This document shows, piece after piece, positions 37,657 through 46,265 of a stretch of 64,000 nt of DNA. The first letter of the stretch is position 1; the number at the start of each line of letters is the position of its first letter. The notes under the pieces are model-generated. The model ran no database searches, was not told the origin of the DNA, and saw only the letters and a program-made list of their open reading frames with translations. The stretch comes from Ilumatobacteraceae bacterium (GTDB lineage Bacteria; Actinomycetota; Acidimicrobiia; Acidimicrobiales; Ilumatobacteraceae): NCBI GenBank assembly GCA_018401375.1, contig JAGYKR010000008.1, positions 1 through 64,000 on the forward strand, written 5' to 3'. Both the position numbers and the translations under genes were made by a program.

Positions 37657-37700
37657 AAGAACGGGACGTGGCCTCGGCTCCGTCCCGTTCTTGCGTTTGG
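37657..37700 (+). terminator. Second hairpin after hup, likely terminator
   Basis: AAGAACGGGACG (37657-37668) and CGTCCCGTTCTT (37681-37692) form a perfect 12-bp stem with a 12-nt loop, followed by GCGTTTGG. The T-run is weak, but stem strength and position support termination. Confidence 0.7.
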
Positions 37701-37740
37701 ACACGCTGCGGCTCCTAGCGAATCGGTAAGACTGGTCGGC

Positions 37741-38520
37741 ATGGAGCAGATCTGCGACGACCTGGTGGCCGAACACGAAGCACTGGACCGGGTGCTTGGG
37801 CAGGTGGAGAACTGGGACATGCCGACACCGGCGGAGGGGTGGTCAGTGCGCGACACCGTGAGCCACCTATGGTTCTTTGATCAGCGGGCACTATTGGCCC
37901 TGACCGACGCCGAGGCGTTCGCGGCCGATGCGGCAGAACTGATGGCGGCCGGAGGGACCGATGCGTCGGTGGTACCTGGCCGTCACGTGACACCGCCGGC
38001 CTTACATGCGCACTGGCGGCACGACCGGGCCCGCTTGATCGCCCATGCTCGGACGGTGGATCCCTCCACTCGGGTGCCGTGGTACGGGCCAGCAATGGGG
38101 GCTCGATCCTTCATCACGGCACGGCTTATGGAGACCTGGGCACATGGCCAAGATGTGGTGGATGCAGTCGCCGCGATCCTGCCTGGTGTGGAGCGACCCG
38201 CCACAGAACGGCTCCGCCACATCGCCCACATCGGGGTCCGGGCCCGGCCGTTCAGTTATCTCGTGAATCAGATTGAGATGCCCGATACCGAGGTCTATGT
38301 GGGTCTCGATGCTCCCGATGGCAGCCTGTGGGAATGGGGCGATCCCAGTTCCTCCGACGCAGTGCGCGGCCCGGCCCTCGACTTTTGTCTGCTCGTCACT
38401 CAACGCCGTCACCGCAGCGATCTAAGCCTTGAGGCGACAGGGCCGGCGGCGACTCAGTGGATGTCGATCGCCCAAGCTTTTGCCGGGCCCCCGGGCGGAG
38501 GCCGCGAGCCGCTCGGCTGA
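37741..38520 (+). CDS. TIGR03084-like DinB/mycothiol-type protein
   Basis: The 259-residue protein has the N-terminal DinB/maleylpyruvate-isomerase bundle of actinobacteria. Metal-binding histidines are seen in GWSVRDTVSHLWFFD and METWAHGQDVVDA. The wHTH-like C-terminal part (about 170-255) has ALDFCLLVTQRRHRSDL. Members of this group are metal-binding and may use mycothiol; the substrate is unknown. It starts with ATG at 37741 close after the hup terminator. Confidence 0.82.
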   Translation: MEQICDDLVAEHEALDRVLGQVENWDMPTPAEGWSVRDTVSHLWFFDQRALLALTDAEAFAADAAELMAAGGTDASVVPGRHVTPPALHAHWRHDRARLIAHARTVDPSTRVPWYGPAMGARSFITARLMETWAHGQDVVDAVAAILPGVERPATERLRHIAHIGVRARPFSYLVNQIEMPDTEVYVGLDAPDGSLWEWGDPSSSDAVRGPALDFCLLVTQRRHRSDLSLEATGPAATQWMSIAQAFAGPPGGGREPLG

Positions 38521-38549
38521 ATCTGACTAGTCCAAAGCGAGATGATTGA

Positions 38550-39374
38550 TCAGATCCGCTCGATGTTGGAGAACACCTCGGCAGCAGCCATCTCGTAGGG
38601 GGTGCCAAGACTGGCGAGACGTTCACGGATCCGTTCCTCAAACACCTTCAGTTCGGCGGGATCGGTGGCTTTCATCGTGGATTCGAACTGGCTTTCATGG
38701 GCGAGCAAGGCATGCAGTTTGGTGTCCACATGGGCTGACACATCTTCTACGTGGTGAGCCTCTTGGGCTTCCCACATCAAGAGACGGGTCGGGCGGTGCG
38801 GCGCCAGACCTTGCTCGGGAAAGAAGTGGGGATCTCGGGCGGCGACGATTCCCTCACAGGCGAGCAGACCGGCGTGTCTGTGATCCGGATGCAATCGATA
38901 CTGCTTCCACGGGTCGTGGCTCAACACCACTTCGGGTTTTAACAGACGGATGACCCGCGCCACCTCGGCGCGGGTGAGGAGGTCGCTGTCGAGTTCGCCA
39001 TCCACACGCCCGAGGAAGTGCACTTCGCCGATCGAGTCAATGTGGCCGTTGGCTAGTCGGCGGGCGGCTTCGGTCTGTTCGATCTGGCGGCGAGCAGCGA
39101 GTGCCACCACGTCGGCATGGGGATCCCAAGTGCCTTTGGAGCCATCGGTGCAGACCAGATGATGGATCCGGCACCCTGCAGCGGCCCATTTGGCCAAGGT
39201 GCCACCGCAGCCAAACTCCACATCATCGGGATGAGCACCGATCGCAAGGGCCGAACGGGGAATCTCCATGTTGCGGCTCACATGCAGATGCGCGGCAGAG
39301 ATCGAAGCCGAAGCGGAGGCTGAGGCGGATGGGCCGGGGTGAGGAGGTTGTCCGGGTTGGTTGGCGTCGCTCAT
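38550..39374 (-). CDS. PIG-L family N-acetyl deacetylase
   Basis: The 274-residue protein has the LmbE/PIG-L zinc site AHPDD (47-51) plus a second site HPDHRHAG. It resembles MshB and Mca, which act on mycothiol precursors or conjugates, but it could be another deacetylase. The N terminus before MEIPRSALAIGAHPDD is low complexity (SASASASIS), encoded by a short tandem repeat. The start ATG at 39374 is one option; an ATG at MEIPRS is another. fbiD lies 37 nt upstream on the same strand. Confidence 0.85.
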   Translation of the reverse strand: MSDANQPGQPPHPGPSASASASASISAAHLHVSRNMEIPRSALAIGAHPDDVEFGCGGTLAKWAAAGCRIHHLVCTDGSKGTWDPHADVVALAARRQIEQTEAARRLANGHIDSIGEVHFLGRVDGELDSDLLTRAEVARVIRLLKPEVVLSHDPWKQYRLHPDHRHAGLLACEGIVAARDPHFFPEQGLAPHRPTRLLMWEAQEAHHVEDVSAHVDTKLHALLAHESQFESTMKATDPAELKVFEERIRERLASLGTPYEMAAAEVFSNIERI

Positions 39375-39411
39375 ATCGGGTATCGGTTCCAGTCTGTGAA
39401 AAAGCCTGTGC

Positions 39412-40026
39412 CTACAGCACATCTGTGATCAGAGGTCTGATCAAAGGATGGTTCAACTCAGCCACGGTGTCGAGATCGAGCCCCAGGTGAAGGTCCATGC
39501 GCACTGTGACCGGACATCTCGATGCGAGTGCGAGGCCGAGATGGGTACGAAAGGAACCGCCGCCATAACGAGCGGGGAAATGGATCCCGGTCGGTCGGAT
39601 CACGAGGTTGGTGCCATCTTGAAAGCGGTCCGGGATGAGCACCACCGATCTTGGATCGAGGGTTTCTACCAGTGCGGAGTAGTCCTCGGCGAGCGGCAGA
39701 TCGGCGTGACTGATCAGGACCCGGTCATAACCGAGGTCGCTGACTGCGGCCACGGCGGCATCCACCGCCCCATTCAGCCCGAGACCGGCCCCCCACAGCA
39801 CCTGAGCGCCCGAGGATGTCGCCCACTGCGCCACCTCGTGGTCATCACAGGCCACGAAGGTGTCGAGGCCGCGAGCGGCAAAGACCACCCGTGATGCGGT
39901 CCAACGGGCGAGGCGGGCACGTTCCGCAGGTGTTAACACCGAGGCCAGTCGGGCCTTAGCGGCGTTAAAGGATTTCACCGGGATGATCACAGCGAGTCCG
40001 AAACTGGCCGCCGACGATTGACTCAC
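39412..40026 (-). CDS. fbiD: Phosphoenolpyruvate/2-phospholactate guanylyltransferase (F420)
   Basis: The protein has 204 residues from the GTG at 40026. It shows VIIPVKSFNAAKARLASVL, VACDDHEVAQWA, GLGLNGAVDAAV and VLISHADLPLAEDY, all typical of CofC/FbiD. The enzyme activates phosphoenolpyruvate or 2-phospholactate with GTP in F420 synthesis. GAAGG upstream of the GTG supports this start; the open frame extends to 40146 but into the divergent gene. No other F420 gene is in the window. Confidence 0.92.
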   Translation of the reverse strand: MSQSSAASFGLAVIIPVKSFNAAKARLASVLTPAERARLARWTASRVVFAARGLDTFVACDDHEVAQWATSSGAQVLWGAGLGLNGAVDAAVAAVSDLGYDRVLISHADLPLAEDYSALVETLDPRSVVLIPDRFQDGTNLVIRPTGIHFPARYGGGSFRTHLGLALASRCPVTVRMDLHLGLDLDTVAELNHPLIRPLITDVL

Positions 40027-40136
40027 ACCCACCTTCGTGACTCTAACCTGAGCCCATGGAACCCCTCGGGTGCAGCGATGGTGATGTTGATGGGTCGTGA
40101 CCATCGTTTGGAACGTGAGGAGCAGGTGTCCCCCCG

Positions 40137-41429
40137 ATGAATGCAAAAGACTTGGATATCAGCCATGACCCTCTCGCCGCTGCGGGTATCACCACAGGTG
40201 TTTCAGGGCAGCGATGGCGGGCCACCGTAACCCCGTGGGGTCGGGTGGAGCCCTGGGATCACACGGCTGGTCTCGACTGGTTCGTAGCCGCAGATGATCG
40301 TTGGCATCGACCGGCCGAAGAACCGACCCTGCGTCAACAACGCGTCGCCGATTCTGCGGTGGTTCGGACCCGCTTGCGCGTCCCCACCGGCGATGTTGTG
40401 CACACCGTCTACTCGGTGGCCGCCGGATTCACCATCATCGAGGTCCTCAACGAGTCCACGATGCCGATCGCTGTGGCGTTCACCCGCAGCGATGTGCGCA
40501 GCGAACGTCCGATCATCGATCAACCGATCATGGGAATCGAACTCCCTGCGGGCTCCTGTGTGATGCCGGTCGGCCATCAGGCCCGGGTCCGGATTGCGAT
40601 CGCTCACGACGGGTCAGGGCCTGGCCCGCTGCCAGCGGGTCTACCCGAGGTGGATCAAGTGGTGCGCGGGTGGAACACCCTCGTGGATCGAAGCGGCCGG
40701 ATGAATCTGCCCGATACGGACCACAGCGCAACTTTGGTAGCGCAGTCGCGTGCGGCGCGCTGTGAACTTTTGCTCGGCGAGATGGCTCGGGCCGAAGATG
40801 ATCCGGCCCGATTCCTCGTGGATCTCGAAGATCTGGTGCGGATGGGTGAACCTGTGGATCCGTGGTTGGCGGAGTTGGCTGCTGCGGTAGAAGCTCTCGC
40901 CCGGGATCAGCGGTGGGAGTCTGACACCGGGCTCGAGGCGGCCGCGCAGGTTCTGGCTCGCGTTGGTGACACCCGAGCGTTGCGGGACTTGGCCAAACTG
41001 CGCTCTCGTCGTGGGGGTGTGCACCCTCGGCCCGACACTGCACCACACGGATTTTTGGGTAGATGGTTGGAGCAGCGCGGGGCACGGGGGACCGAGATCC
41101 TTCCCGAAGGCATCCCATCGGCCTGGTGGGGCGTGAACTTCGAGATGCACGGACTCCCGGTTGGTGCATGGGGCGATAGGGGTGGACCTGGCCTGTCTGC
41201 GGTGTCATTCGCGATCAGATGGCATGGAGATCGTCCAGCGGTGCTGTGGGAGATCACGGGAGATCCGGTGGAGCTCAGTTCCCCGGCCGCCGAGCCGACC
41301 TGGCGTACCTCGGGGACCCAAGGTGAAGCGTTGTGGCCCCCGCCTCCCGGAGAGTTCTCCGTGGCGGGCTCCTCGGCGGTCTCGATGCGAGTAGAGCTCA
41401 GTGCACGGCCGAGGCCGGCTCAACAATGA
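40137..41429 (+). CDS. Unknown protein, 430 residues
   Basis: I do not recognise this family. The N-terminal half looks beta-rich (RWRATVTPWGRVEPWDHTAG, AAGFTIIEVLNEST) with many Trp and Asp residues. The middle is helical (LVRMGEPVDPWLAELAAAVEAL). The C-terminal part has GFLGRWLEQRGARGTEILPE, WWGVNFEMHGLPVG and SFAIRWHGDRPAVLWEI. No signal peptide or membrane span is seen, so it is likely cytoplasmic. It is divergent from fbiD with a 110-bp gap and its last 32 bases overlap the convergent MOSC gene. Codon use looks like the neighbours. Confidence 0.75.
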   Translation: MNAKDLDISHDPLAAAGITTGVSGQRWRATVTPWGRVEPWDHTAGLDWFVAADDRWHRPAEEPTLRQQRVADSAVVRTRLRVPTGDVVHTVYSVAAGFTIIEVLNESTMPIAVAFTRSDVRSERPIIDQPIMGIELPAGSCVMPVGHQARVRIAIAHDGSGPGPLPAGLPEVDQVVRGWNTLVDRSGRMNLPDTDHSATLVAQSRAARCELLLGEMARAEDDPARFLVDLEDLVRMGEPVDPWLAELAAAVEALARDQRWESDTGLEAAAQVLARVGDTRALRDLAKLRSRRGGVHPRPDTAPHGFLGRWLEQRGARGTEILPEGIPSAWWGVNFEMHGLPVGAWGDRGGPGLSAVSFAIRWHGDRPAVLWEITGDPVELSSPAAEPTWRTSGTQGEALWPPPPGEFSVAGSSAVSMRVELSARPRPAQQ

Positions 41430-42237
41430 CCTCGTCCCCGGTGGCGATTCGCCCGGGTACGAGCACCGTGGCATAGATCCGGCTGACCGGGCCGCGTCGG
41501 TAGTCGATGCGTCGGTAGTCGCCGTCACTAAACCATTGGGCGATCTTGGTGCATGGCATCGTGTAGCTGGAGAGTTCGCAGAACACCTCACCAATGTGGA
41601 GGACCATTCCTGGACGCATCCCCGACCAGTCGAGACCGGCGATGGTCAGGTTCTCCCCAGCCGAACCGGGTCCGATCCGATGGCCTTGGGCTTGGAACCC
41701 TGAGATGACCTCGGCGCTCCACAGACACAGCGCCTGCCAGGGCCGTCCGTGATGTTGGCGCGAACCTTGGATGTCGCCGATGATCCCGGCGTAATCCACG
41801 GCCACAGCGTCTACCGGGTGTTTGGGTGCCCCGCCACCGGAGACATTGATCTGAGCCACGGCAGCGGTACGTTCGGCACCGAAGGCTCCGGCAGACCGCA
41901 GGTGGAACCCGATCCCACGCAGGCTGACCCAAGCGGCCTCGAGGGCAGCCGAGGCCGTTGCGAGATCCCAGTCGCCATCACGCCAGCGATCTGAAGCGCG
42001 CTGGCCGAGATCACTGAGACGCAGAGCCAGCACATCGGGATCTGTCGCGTCGGAACTCACAGCGTCGCGGTCCCCGAGGGCTGCACTGAGGCCGTTAGCC
42101 ACCACCAGCGCTTCCCCGCAGGCCGCCATCGGTACCTCATCGAGCCCGTGGATCAGATGGGTCCATAACTCACCGAGATTGGTGAAAGTACGGTGCGCAT
42201 CGGTGTCGGTGAACTCATATGGTCCGAGGGTGATCAT
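41398..42237 (-). CDS. MOSC-domain protein
   Basis: The C-terminal half (about 125-275) of this 279-residue protein is a MOSC domain: LCLWSAEVISGFQAQGHRIG, GSAGENLTIAGLDWSGMRPG and the Cys-containing YTMPCTKIAQWF. MOSC domains carry sulfur or the molybdenum cofactor. The N-terminal 120 residues form a separate helical domain not recognised here. The ATG at 42237 is only 20 bp from the selD start on the other strand. Confidence 0.85.
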   Translation of the reverse strand: MITLGPYEFTDTDAHRTFTNLGELWTHLIHGLDEVPMAACGEALVVANGLSAALGDRDAVSSDATDPDVLALRLSDLGQRASDRWRDGDWDLATASAALEAAWVSLRGIGFHLRSAGAFGAERTAAVAQINVSGGGAPKHPVDAVAVDYAGIIGDIQGSRQHHGRPWQALCLWSAEVISGFQAQGHRIGPGSAGENLTIAGLDWSGMRPGMVLHIGEVFCELSSYTMPCTKIAQWFSDGDYRRIDYRRGPVSRIYATVLVPGRIATGDEVIVEPASAVH

Positions 42238-42257
42238 CGCTGCATAGTCTGGCCCAT
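42238..42257. promoter_or_regulatory. 20-bp bidirectional promoter gap, MOSC gene and selD
   Basis: The two start codons are separated by 20 bp. TAGTCT (42245-42250) is 7 nt before the selD ATG. On the other strand the overlapping GACTAT (42249-42244) is 6 nt before the MOSC ATG. The -10 elements share five bases, and each -35 region must lie in the other gene. Confidence 0.5.
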
Positions 42258-43415
42258 ATGAGCCGTGACCCAGACACCAGCCCTGCAGCTACGGGAACAG
42301 CCAAGATCAGCGCAGGTTTCGAGGATCTCAAGTTGACCGAATGGACCTCGTGTGGGGGATGCGCAGCCAAATGGGGTGCCTCGCTGCTGAGCGATCTAGT
42401 GGCAGAGTTCCCGGTGAGTGCCGACCCGAGACTTTTGGTGGGTCTTGCGCCTTTTGATGATGCGGCGATCTACCGGGTCTCTGATGAGGTGGCGCTCGTG
42501 TCCACCACCGATTTTTTTCCGCCGCTAGTCGATCATCCCAGTGATTTCGGGGCGATCGCTGCTGCCAATGCCTGTTCAGATGTGTTTGCGATGGGTGGAC
42601 AGGTGGTGATGGCAGTCAATGTGGCGGCCTTCCCCGAGGAGTTCCCCCGGGACGCGATTGCGGCGATCTTCGCTGCTGCAGCCGAGGTGGTGGCACTCGC
42701 TGGCGGTTCGGTTGCGGGAGGGCACACGATCCGCAACCCGGAGCCGATCTTTGGCCTGGCGGTCCAAGGGGTTGTGCACCCCGACAAGATCTTCCGTAAA
42801 GGCGGAGCCCAACCCGGTGATGTGGTGATTCTGTCCAAGCCGATCGGGACCGCATTGGCGCTGACCTCGGATGATCATGAGATTCGGGCTGCAGCGATTA
42901 CCGGGATGCGCGCCCTCAATCGGGCTGCGGCCGAGCGCCTGCGGACCTATGGGGATGCGGTGCACGCGGTGACGGACGTGACCGGTTATGGCCTCGCAGG
43001 TCACGGATGGGAGATGGCCGAACGCAGCGGGGTCCGACTCGTCATCGCTACCGCCGATCTACAGGCGTATCCGGGGGCTGCGCAGATCGCAGATGCGGGG
43101 ATCCGCACGGGTGGCGATCCCCGCAACCGTGACTACCTCGCAGGTCATGTGACCTCATCGGCCACCCCGGGGGCGGAGGCTTTGTGTTTTGATCCGCAAA
43201 CTTCTGGCGGTCTGCTCGCCGCCCTCAGTCCAGAGGCGGCCGCCGATGCTCTAGCGAGTGGTGAAGGTTGGTGGCAGGTGGGTGTGATCGAGGCGGGGAG
43301 CCGATGGTCGTGTTGCAGTGAGCCGTTCCGGGGTGCGCAGTCCGAGCCGTTTATTGAGAACGAACTTCACCTCCTCGGACATCAGGTGGTGGTCGGGATC
43401 GATGAGGTGGGCTGA
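42258..43415 (+). CDS. selD: Selenide, water dikinase (3-prime frameshift)
   Basis: SelD makes selenophosphate from selenide and ATP for selenocysteine or selenouridine. The catalytic pair is C35 and K38 in TSCGGCAAKWG, so this is a Cys form, not a selenoprotein. LVSTTDFFPPLVD, ANACSDVFAMGG, SVAGGHTIRNPEPIFGLAVQ and FDPQTSGGLL are conserved. The frame as read runs to 43415, but the family end is in the +1 frame: after VGVIEAG one base is missing near 43297, and GEPMVVLQ would then end at TGA 43319-43321, giving 354 residues. The extra residues in the current frame are the start of rnhB. Confidence 0.9.
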   Translation: MSRDPDTSPAATGTAKISAGFEDLKLTEWTSCGGCAAKWGASLLSDLVAEFPVSADPRLLVGLAPFDDAAIYRVSDEVALVSTTDFFPPLVDHPSDFGAIAAANACSDVFAMGGQVVMAVNVAAFPEEFPRDAIAAIFAAAAEVVALAGGSVAGGHTIRNPEPIFGLAVQGVVHPDKIFRKGGAQPGDVVILSKPIGTALALTSDDHEIRAAAITGMRALNRAAAERLRTYGDAVHAVTDVTGYGLAGHGWEMAERSGVRLVIATADLQAYPGAAQIADAGIRTGGDPRNRDYLAGHVTSSATPGAEALCFDPQTSGGLLAALSPEAAADALASGEGWWQVGVIEAGSRWSCCSEPFRGAQSEPFIENELHLLGHQVVVGIDEVG

Positions 43416-43979
43416 GGGGCGTGGGCCGGGCCTTTGATGGTGGCGGCCGCTGTGGTCCCGCAGATTGGGGCTGGAGTTGAGGAGTTCCGCCAAACTGCGA
43501 CCCAAGAGATGATTTCTGAGACCAAAACGTGAACAGATGTTTGAGGCCCTCGGCAACTGGTGTTCAGCATGTGGCAGGGAGCGGCGAGCGCCTGGAATGC
43601 GATCTGTTAGGATGGGCTGCAGCAACGTTTGGCCACAGGGCGGGCTCTGGACGGCCTCGATCACGGTGGATGCAGCGATTAGTGATGGGAAATGGACTCA
43701 TTAGTCCGTTGGTCCCGCGTGGAGATGAGGGTCAAAGCCGATCAGACTCCTCGTCAGCGTGGCTGCAGCCAGCATTTTGGCCAAGGTGAATTCGAGATCG
43801 TGTGGGATAAAGTGGGTGAACTGGGCCTTGGGCGACCTTCCGCACTGGGCTTTTGAGACGAACAAGGGGTATCCCTGTCTGCGCCATCGGGCCGGACTTG
43901 CCGGGTACGGGCCGTCGGCTGAACATTTCGTCGCAGTTGGGTGTTCATGGATACCCAACCAGGGCCGGGGTATGGGTGA
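43353..43979 (+). pseudogene. rnhB: Ribonuclease HII, multiple frameshifts
   Basis: RNase HII motifs run through this stretch in changing frames. VVVGIDEVG is followed by TGA (43413-43415) where Arg is expected, then GAWAGPLMVAAAVV in the same frame. Later come LATGRALDGLDH, VEMRVKADQT, AAASILAKV, HWAFETNKGYPC, GYGPSAEH and RSWVFMDTQPGPGYG before a TGA at 43977-43979. The motif order and the total length (209 codons) are those of a full RNase HII. The conserved residues between frame changes suggest recent damage or base-calling errors. The start codon is uncertain. Confidence 0.8.
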
Positions 43980-43988
43980 CCGCAGCGC

Positions 43989-44740
43989 TCAAGGGTCGCT
44001 GTGTGACCGAAACCAGAATTGTTCCCTGAACTGATTTTGGAATTCCGGAGTAGTTCGAGGAGATGGACGAGCGTGGCCTGCACCCGTTCGGATCGCTGAG
44101 GTGATAGCGCGCTGTGGTCGGCCCTCGCCGATGCGCACGGCGATGTCGTTGGCTCCGAAGGTCTCAAACACCTCTTCATCAGTCAGGTCGTCACCGAAAA
44201 AGGCCATGCATTGGGCCCTATGGCGTTTCGGCAGATCGGCCATAGCAATGGCCTTGAAGTTGGCCGGGCCATGAGTTCCACTACCTGATGACCCTGTTTG
44301 ATGTGGCTCCCTCAACCTTTCCCGAGGGCCCGCTCGATCAGATCTGCGACCGCGGCGATAGCCGTGAGCGGCGCTGCGGCGCGGGTGTGAAGCACCACGC
44401 TGGCCGGCTTGTGTTCGCACCAAGCGCCGGGGCCTGCCTGATGCACTGCCTGTTGGGCGCAGAACCGTAAATCCCGCAGCACTGCTTCCTCGGAGGGGTC
44501 CAATCGCAGATCGGGATGCAAACGGGATTCGAGGCCGTGGCTGCCGATCACCTCAATCTCCACTGGGAACTCATAGAGCTGTTCGAGGTCGGCGAGGGCT
44601 CGCCCGGAGATCACGGCGGTTGGGGCGAGAGTGCCGAGGGCGCGCAGAATCTCTGTCATTCCAGGTAGCAATCGGGCATGATCGGCGTGGGCCACTATCG
44701 GGGCCAACACCCCGTCTACATCGAGGCCGATCACCTGCAT
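43989..44740 (-). pseudogene. otsB: Trehalose-6-phosphate phosphatase, frameshifted C terminus
   Basis: The N-terminal part from the ATG at 44740 reads cleanly: LDVDGVLAPIVAHADHARL with the HAD nucleophile motif, AVISGRALADLEQLY and VIGSHGLESR. Below about 44430 the frame shifts. FKAIAMADLPKRH, MAFFGDDLTDEEVFE (the C-terminal HAD acidic motif) and VQATLVHLLELLRNS appear in two other frames. OtsB would dephosphorylate trehalose-6-phosphate made by OtsA, encoded 57 bp upstream on the same strand. Confidence 0.82.
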
Positions 44741-44797
44741 CGGGTGATGGCCAAGATGAGGCCGCCAGTTCCCGGGGCGGGATTGATCGGAGTACGG

Positions 44798-46251
44798 TCA
44801 CGGAGTTATTCCGGTGCCCGAAATTTCTAGCTTTTCGGGGATTTCTGGGGTTTCTGGTTGCTCGAGGATGTTCAAGAAGCGGCGAGCCCACTCGGCCACA
44901 TCGTGGCTCGTGATCTTGGCCCTCAGACTGCGCATCCGGTTGCGGCGTTCGTGGCGGTTCATTTCCACTGCAGTGAGGATCGCCGATTTGAGCGCCTCTT
45001 CATCATGGGGATTGACGAGGACCGCTTCGGTCATCTCATCGGCTGCTCCGGTGAACTCCGACAGCACGAGGACTCCATCGTCATCGAGCCGGGTCGCCAC
45101 ATATTCCTTAGCGACGAGGTTCATCCCGTCACGGAACGGGGTCACCAACATGACATCGCCGGCCCGGTACAGCGGCACCAACTCCTCGAGGGGTAGCGAC
45201 CGATACAGATAATGGATCACGGGGAAGCCGAGCCGGGCGTGACGGCCGTTGATCTCGCCGACGAGGCGTTCAATCTCGTGGCGTTCCTCTCGGTAGTGGT
45301 CCACCCCTTCTCGGGTGGGAGTGGCTACCTGCACGAGGATGTGTCGGGACCCATCGAGACGACCCTCATCGAGCAGCGCACCAAAAGCACTCAGGCGGTT
45401 CCCGATCCCTTTGGTGTAGTCCAGCCGGTCTACGCCGAGCAGAATCACCTCGGGTTCACCGAGGCGATTGCGGATCGCGTTGTATTGCTGTCGGGTGGTC
45501 CGCCCAGCGGACAAGGTTTCGATTTCGCCCACATCGATGGAGATCGGGAACGCCCCAACAGCGGTGATGCCTTGGGCGTGGTGGACCAGACCGGGGGATC
45601 CATCGCGGCCGAGGGGATGATCTATCTCGATCTGCGCCCCCGTAAGTTGTTCGGCGAGACCAGCGAAGTTCCGTGCTCCACGGTCGCGCTGAAAGCCCAC
45701 GAGATCAGCGCCGAGCAGGCCTTCGATGATTTCTGTCCGCCAAGGCAGGCGAGCAAATAGTTCCGGGGGCGGGAACGGGATGTGGTTGAAGTACCCGATT
45801 CGAACGTCGTTGCGTTGGGAGCGAAGCATCGCCGGGACTAACTGCAGGTGATAATCGTGGATCCAGATCATTGCGTCCGGTGGGCCGCTGCGGCGAGCGC
45901 ATCGGCGAACCGCTGGTTCACCTCAGAGTAGGTCTGCCAGTGCGAGGCGTGGTACCCCGAGTCGCGAATCGCGTCATGGTAAAGGGGCCAGATCGTGTCG
46001 TTGGAAAACCCCTCGTAGTACTCCTCAATCTCGCGTTCGGAGAGGCTGATCGAATGCATCGCTACCCCGTCCACCTCAAACTTGCCCTCGAGATCATCGG
46101 GCACGCCGGTCCATCCCATCCATACTCCGCCGGTTTCGGTGACCATCGGCAGCAGGGCCCGCACCAGGCCACCGGGACTTGTCTCCCAGCCATCTGTGGT
46201 CCGCATCACGGGGAGGCGGTTGGCGGCGATGACGAGAGGTCGGGGGGTCAT
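44798..46251 (-). pseudogene. otsA: Trehalose-6-phosphate synthase, split by one frameshift
   Basis: The N-terminal 127 residues (46251-45868) give VIAANRLPV, SPGGLVRALLP and EEYYEGFSNDTIWPLYHD, then stop at TGA. The remaining 357 codons (45871-44798) start at an overlapping ATG (ATGA) with MIWIHDYHLQLVPAMLR. They contain GVDRLDYTKGI, TPFRDGMNLVAKEYVA and VLSEFTGAADEM. A single missing base at about 45870 would restore one 484-residue GT20 enzyme. Because of the ATGA overlap, two chains could still be made. The enzyme couples UDP-glucose or GDP-glucose with glucose-6-phosphate. Confidence 0.88.
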
Positions 46252-46265
46252 GGAGGGCTACAAGA

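Noticed and set aside
42258-43415. Apparent SelD-RNase HII fusion reading VVVGIDEVG at its C terminus
   Set aside because: The SelD family end is in the next frame (GEPMVVLQ, TGA at 43319). Only a lost base makes the frames join, so this is not a natural fusion.
43413-43415. In-frame TGA in rnhB as a selenocysteine codon
   Set aside because: The family has Arg at this place (DEVGRG), a neighbouring CGA-to-TGA change explains it, no SECIS element is evident, and the region is full of other lesions.
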